This document shows positions 13,951-16,074 of a stretch of DNA of 16,074 nt, one piece after another; the first letter of the stretch is position 1; the number at the start of each line of letters is the position of its first letter. The translations under genes and the position numbers were made by a program. The notes beneath the pieces are model-generated. The model searched no databases, was not told the DNA's origin, and saw only the letters and a list, made by a program, of their open reading frames with translations. The stretch spans positions 1 through 16,074 of the forward strand of contig JADFXZ010000036.1 of assembly GCA_015233265.1 (NCBI GenBank). The letters are read 5' to 3'. This DNA comes from Nitrospirota bacterium (GTDB lineage: Bacteria > Nitrospirota > Thermodesulfovibrionia > Thermodesulfovibrionales > Magnetobacteriaceae).

Positions 13951-14744
13951 GTTAATACACCTTCAAGCCGTCTGTAATCCCGCGATTTCTCCCACTTGTC
14001 GAATATATGGGCAGCTTCCGACCAATTTGAGATAAGGCTCTTGTGTTCTGTCTTGATATTTCTACCCATGTTTTGTTGTTTAATAACGTTTCGCGGGGTG
14101 TTACTGCCTGTGATGAAATGCACAATATCCCCGACTCTCTCTGCGAGGTATTCACATTTGGCATGATAGTATGGGACAGCTTTCTTTACGGCGCTAATCA
14201 AGCGGTCAACGGTATCTATCTTTTGACAAAAGCTCTCGATCTCTTCGATATTTACAGTAAACATGCCGGGGCGCAGTTTGTCTGTCATATCCACATGCCA
14301 CTGTGCTTGCTCTCCATGCAGGTATTCCATTACTTTATCGTCTTTGCTGTTGACGATATTCCAGACACCCGTAGCCCTTGCAACCTGCACAGAGACAAAC
14401 TGCTCGTGAAGCGGTCTTGTGATATGGATTAGTTTTATCCTGTCTCTTACGACGCAATCCAGCGCCTCTTCGATGTTGCCAATTGCTTCGTAATCGTTAA
14501 AGGTGACCTTGCTTCCTTTGAACTGTCTGCCAGCATAGCTGCCTTCGGCGAGTTTTTCTATGGATTTTATAAAAGAGAACGCCGCGCCATCTATTGCAAC
14601 GTGCGAGACGCGAAGGAATTTCTTGTCCCGCTTGACATGCTCATACTGGCAGAACATGTCCTCATAGCTGTCAAGGGCGGCCTGTAAAAATGTTGAGCCG
14701 CACCTTCTTAACGATGCTATTAAAAAGTAGTTCATATTATCCAT
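13947..14744 (-). CDS. PAPS-dependent sulfotransferase-like protein
   Basis: A 265-residue protein with the two nucleotide-binding motifs of PAPS sulfotransferases. The N-terminal strand-loop IASLRRCGSTFL (9-20) corresponds to the 5'-phosphosulfate loop. ITRPLHEQFVSVQ (108-120) corresponds to the 3'-phosphate motif, with R110 and S118 at the expected eight-residue spacing. It would transfer sulfate from PAPS to a hydroxyl or amine, here probably on a glycan given the neighbours. The start ATG has GGGGA 7 bases upstream and overlaps the FemAB-like gene by 8 bases; an alternative ATG lies at codon 4. It is slightly short for the family but both motifs are complete. The acceptor is unknown. The APS kinase two genes upstream supports PAPS as the donor. 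Confidence 0.85.
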   Translation of the reverse strand: MDNMNYFLIASLRRCGSTFLQAALDSYEDMFCQYEHVKRDKKFLRVSHVAIDGAAFSFIKSIEKLAEGSYAGRQFKGSKVTFNDYEAIGNIEEALDCVVRDRIKLIHITRPLHEQFVSVQVARATGVWNIVNSKDDKVMEYLHGEQAQWHVDMTDKLRPGMFTVNIEEIESFCQKIDTVDRLISAVKKAVPYYHAKCEYLAERVGDIVHFITGSNTPRNVIKQQNMGRNIKTEHKSLISNWSEAAHIFDKWEKSRDYRRLEGVLT

Positions 14745-15765
14745 CGTTTTTCCCCGCGTTTAACATATCAAACGGTATGGTGTAAAAATAATCGCCGTAA
14801 GCCTCCCTGAGTTCACGCTCCGAGGCGTTATAAATGTGTTCATTAGCGACATAACAATAAAAAAAATATTGCCGCTCCACGGCACCCCATTTCTTTTTAA
14901 ACTTGAGCACTCCGTCGCGCCCTGGCAGTGTTATCCCCCAGTCCCACGATGTGCAGCCCCTGTTGAACGAATCAATCATCGCCCTGTAAATCGCCAGCTT
15001 TAGAGGCTGCAGCGTCCCAAACGCCCTGATAAATGCCGGTATATAGTACACAGCAGTCTTATTATAATAAAAAAGCAGCAATCCGGCAATAGCCCTGCCC
15101 TCAAACATGGCCATGTAAAGACAATAGTCTGTGTCAACAGTAAAATGTTTACGCATTAAACCAAAAAACCTGTCCGGTCTGGTCTTGCCGCCTATGATTT
15201 TCATGTTGTCGTAATACATGTCCGCAAAGAGGTCTAACTGCGAGGCATCACGCACAATGGTTATCCCGCATCTTGCCGCCTTATTTATATCCCTCCTGAG
15301 TGATGGCTCAACCATAGACATGACATAAGCCTCTGGATTGCCACTACAGGTAATCTCCGAAAAATGCCCCGTCCTTCCGATGACAGCCGTATATTTTGGG
15401 CAATGCCCGGCAATCGGCTCCATTATCACGGTTGAGGCCGCAACACCTGCCCCTGATACAATGCTGTTATACTCATTAATCAGGATTAAAACCGCCTCTT
15501 CGCGCTCGGCGATAATCCCACCGGTACTTCCAAAAAACGGCAGCGAGTTAAAAACATCTCCGTACTTGCCGCCACGACGCATTATTGGCATCACACCATG
15601 AATTGTATCTTTTTCAATGGCAATAAGATAGTGGTCATAACAGCCGATGAGGTCTTTGATAAAATTCCTGTATTTTAATGAATGATAAAACAGGGCGTTG
15701 TCCTGGCGCAGGAGAAATCTCTCATACGCCTCTTCATATCTGCTGTCTAATATTGCCGCTTTCAC
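14737..15765 (-). CDS. FemAB/GNAT-like acyltransferase (BioF2 / Acetyltransf_6 type)
   Basis: A 342-residue protein of the FemAB-like GNAT superfamily, found in peptidoglycan cross-bridge enzymes and in exopolysaccharide clusters, where members transfer acyl or aminoacyl groups to amino sugars or peptides. Diagnostic features are SLRRDINKAARCGI (155-168), and WDWGITLPGRDGVLKFKKKW (274-293), the family's signature ending in FKKKWGA. I prefer the GTG at 15763-15765 over the in-frame TTG at 15769-15771: AGGGA lies 6 bases before the GTG but directly abuts the TTG. It follows the APS kinase stop by 26 bases and overlaps the sulfotransferase start by 8 bases. No signal peptide or membrane helix is seen, so it is probably cytoplasmic. 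The acyl donor and acceptor are unknown. Confidence 0.83.
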   Translation of the reverse strand: MKAAILDSRYEEAYERFLLRQDNALFYHSLKYRNFIKDLIGCYDHYLIAIEKDTIHGVMPIMRRGGKYGDVFNSLPFFGSTGGIIAEREEAVLILINEYNSIVSGAGVAASTVIMEPIAGHCPKYTAVIGRTGHFSEITCSGNPEAYVMSMVEPSLRRDINKAARCGITIVRDASQLDLFADMYYDNMKIIGGKTRPDRFFGLMRKHFTVDTDYCLYMAMFEGRAIAGLLLFYYNKTAVYYIPAFIRAFGTLQPLKLAIYRAMIDSFNRGCTSWDWGITLPGRDGVLKFKKKWGAVERQYFFYCYVANEHIYNASERELREAYGDYFYTIPFDMLNAGKNDG

Positions 15766-15791
15766 AAGCAATCCCTAATCGTCGAATTCTC

Positions 15792-16074
15792 TCACAGCTT
15801 TATCCCTTTGTTAATTATTCGTTTCCCTGCAAGATAATCAATTATAATCTCTACACCCTCGTTGATTGTGATTTTATCTGTCTCGATAACTATTTCAGGC
15901 GTCTGAGGGGCTTCGTATGAATCGCTTACACCCGTGAAACTTCCAATCTGGTTATTGATAGCCTTTTTATACATCCCCTTAGGGTCTCTTTCAATGCACA
16001 CATTGACCGGGCATTTAAGATATACCTCGATAAACTCACCCTCTTCGACAAGCGTTCTTACTAAGCGGCGGTCT
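15792..16074 (-). CDS. cysC: Adenylylsulfate (APS) kinase, C-terminal part (5' end outside window)
   Basis: The last 93 residues of APS kinase, which phosphorylates adenosine 5'-phosphosulfate to PAPS, the universal sulfate donor. The frame is open to the right edge and reads DRRLVRTLVEEGEFIEVYLK, then the family hallmarks CIERDPKGMYKKA, FTG, YEAP, PEIVIETD and a closing helix. The GTG at 15999-16001 sits inside this conserved stretch and is not a start. The N-terminal P-loop lies beyond the window, so a free-standing CysC cannot be told from the C-terminal domain of a CysN-CysC or sulfurylase-kinase fusion. It stands first among the visible genes of the - strand operon, 26 bases before the FemAB-like gene and upstream of the sulfotransferase that would use its product. 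Confidence 0.92.
   Translation of the reverse strand, partial: DRRLVRTLVEEGEFIEVYLKCPVNVCIERDPKGMYKKAINNQIGSFTGVSDSYEAPQTPEIVIETDKITINEGVEIIIDYLAGKRIINKGIKL

Noticed and set aside
15766..15771. TTG at 15771 as the start of the FemAB-like gene
   Set aside because: The Shine-Dalgarno AGGGA touches this codon directly, while the GTG at 15765 has a proper 6-base spacing.
15999..16001. GTG at 16001 as the start of a small 69-residue gene
   Set aside because: It is an internal valine of the APS kinase; conserved family sequence continues to the right edge.

Overview
The window reads as a dense bacterial chromosome segment with short gaps and several overlapping gene pairs. It looks Gram-negative, motile and probably anaerobic or microaerophilic. 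The mix of NADH-linked iron-sulfur subunits, CheV, a large GGDEF-EAL sensor, a phasin-like/UbiB-kinase pair and an extracellular-glycan operon would fit a Nitrospirota (Thermodesulfovibrionia-type) or deltaproteobacterial genome. That placement is only a tentative inference from protein flavour; no rRNA or other marker is present.

Layout. (1) 1-4147, + strand: two overlapping genes for a NuoF/HymB-like FMN/NADH subunit (cut by the left edge) and a NuoG-like molybdopterin-fold iron-sulfur subunit. Together they form an NAD(H)-oxidising electron-input module. (2) 4157-4297: the decayed left end of an IS3-family insertion sequence with the first codons of its orfA. (3) 4397-5654, + strand: cheV and a 65-residue protein resembling the YjfB putative-motility family. 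(4) 5796-8573, - strand: a membrane-bound PilJ-type sensor/HAMP/PAS/PAS/GGDEF/EAL protein with both c-di-GMP active sites intact, convergent to the chemotaxis genes. (5) 8628-10650, - strand: a phasin-like coiled-coil protein overlapping an AarF/UbiB (ABC1) atypical kinase. (6) 10874-12910, + strand: a large lipoprotein combining an NHL-like beta-propeller with a C-terminal SGNH-hydrolase-like domain. (7) 12922-16074, - strand: a tight operon, in transcription order APS kinase (cysC, cut by the right edge), FemAB/GNAT-like acyltransferase, PAPS-type sulfotransferase, and family 2 glycosyltransferase.

How they work together. Region 7 is internally coherent: CysC makes PAPS, the sulfotransferase uses PAPS, and the glycosyltransferase and FemAB-like acyltransferase are typical of surface-glycan assembly. 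It therefore looks like a sulfated and acylated extracellular-glycan pathway. The convergent propeller-SGNH lipoprotein, with an unusual active-site motif, may modify or bind that glycan at the cell envelope. This is the best candidate for something undescribed here. Regions 3 and 4 concern motility and c-di-GMP signalling, which commonly controls the switch between swimming and exopolysaccharide production, so a functional link with region 7 is plausible but not shown.

No tRNA, rRNA, CRISPR array or convincing riboswitch was seen. No gene-free gap exceeds 300 bases.
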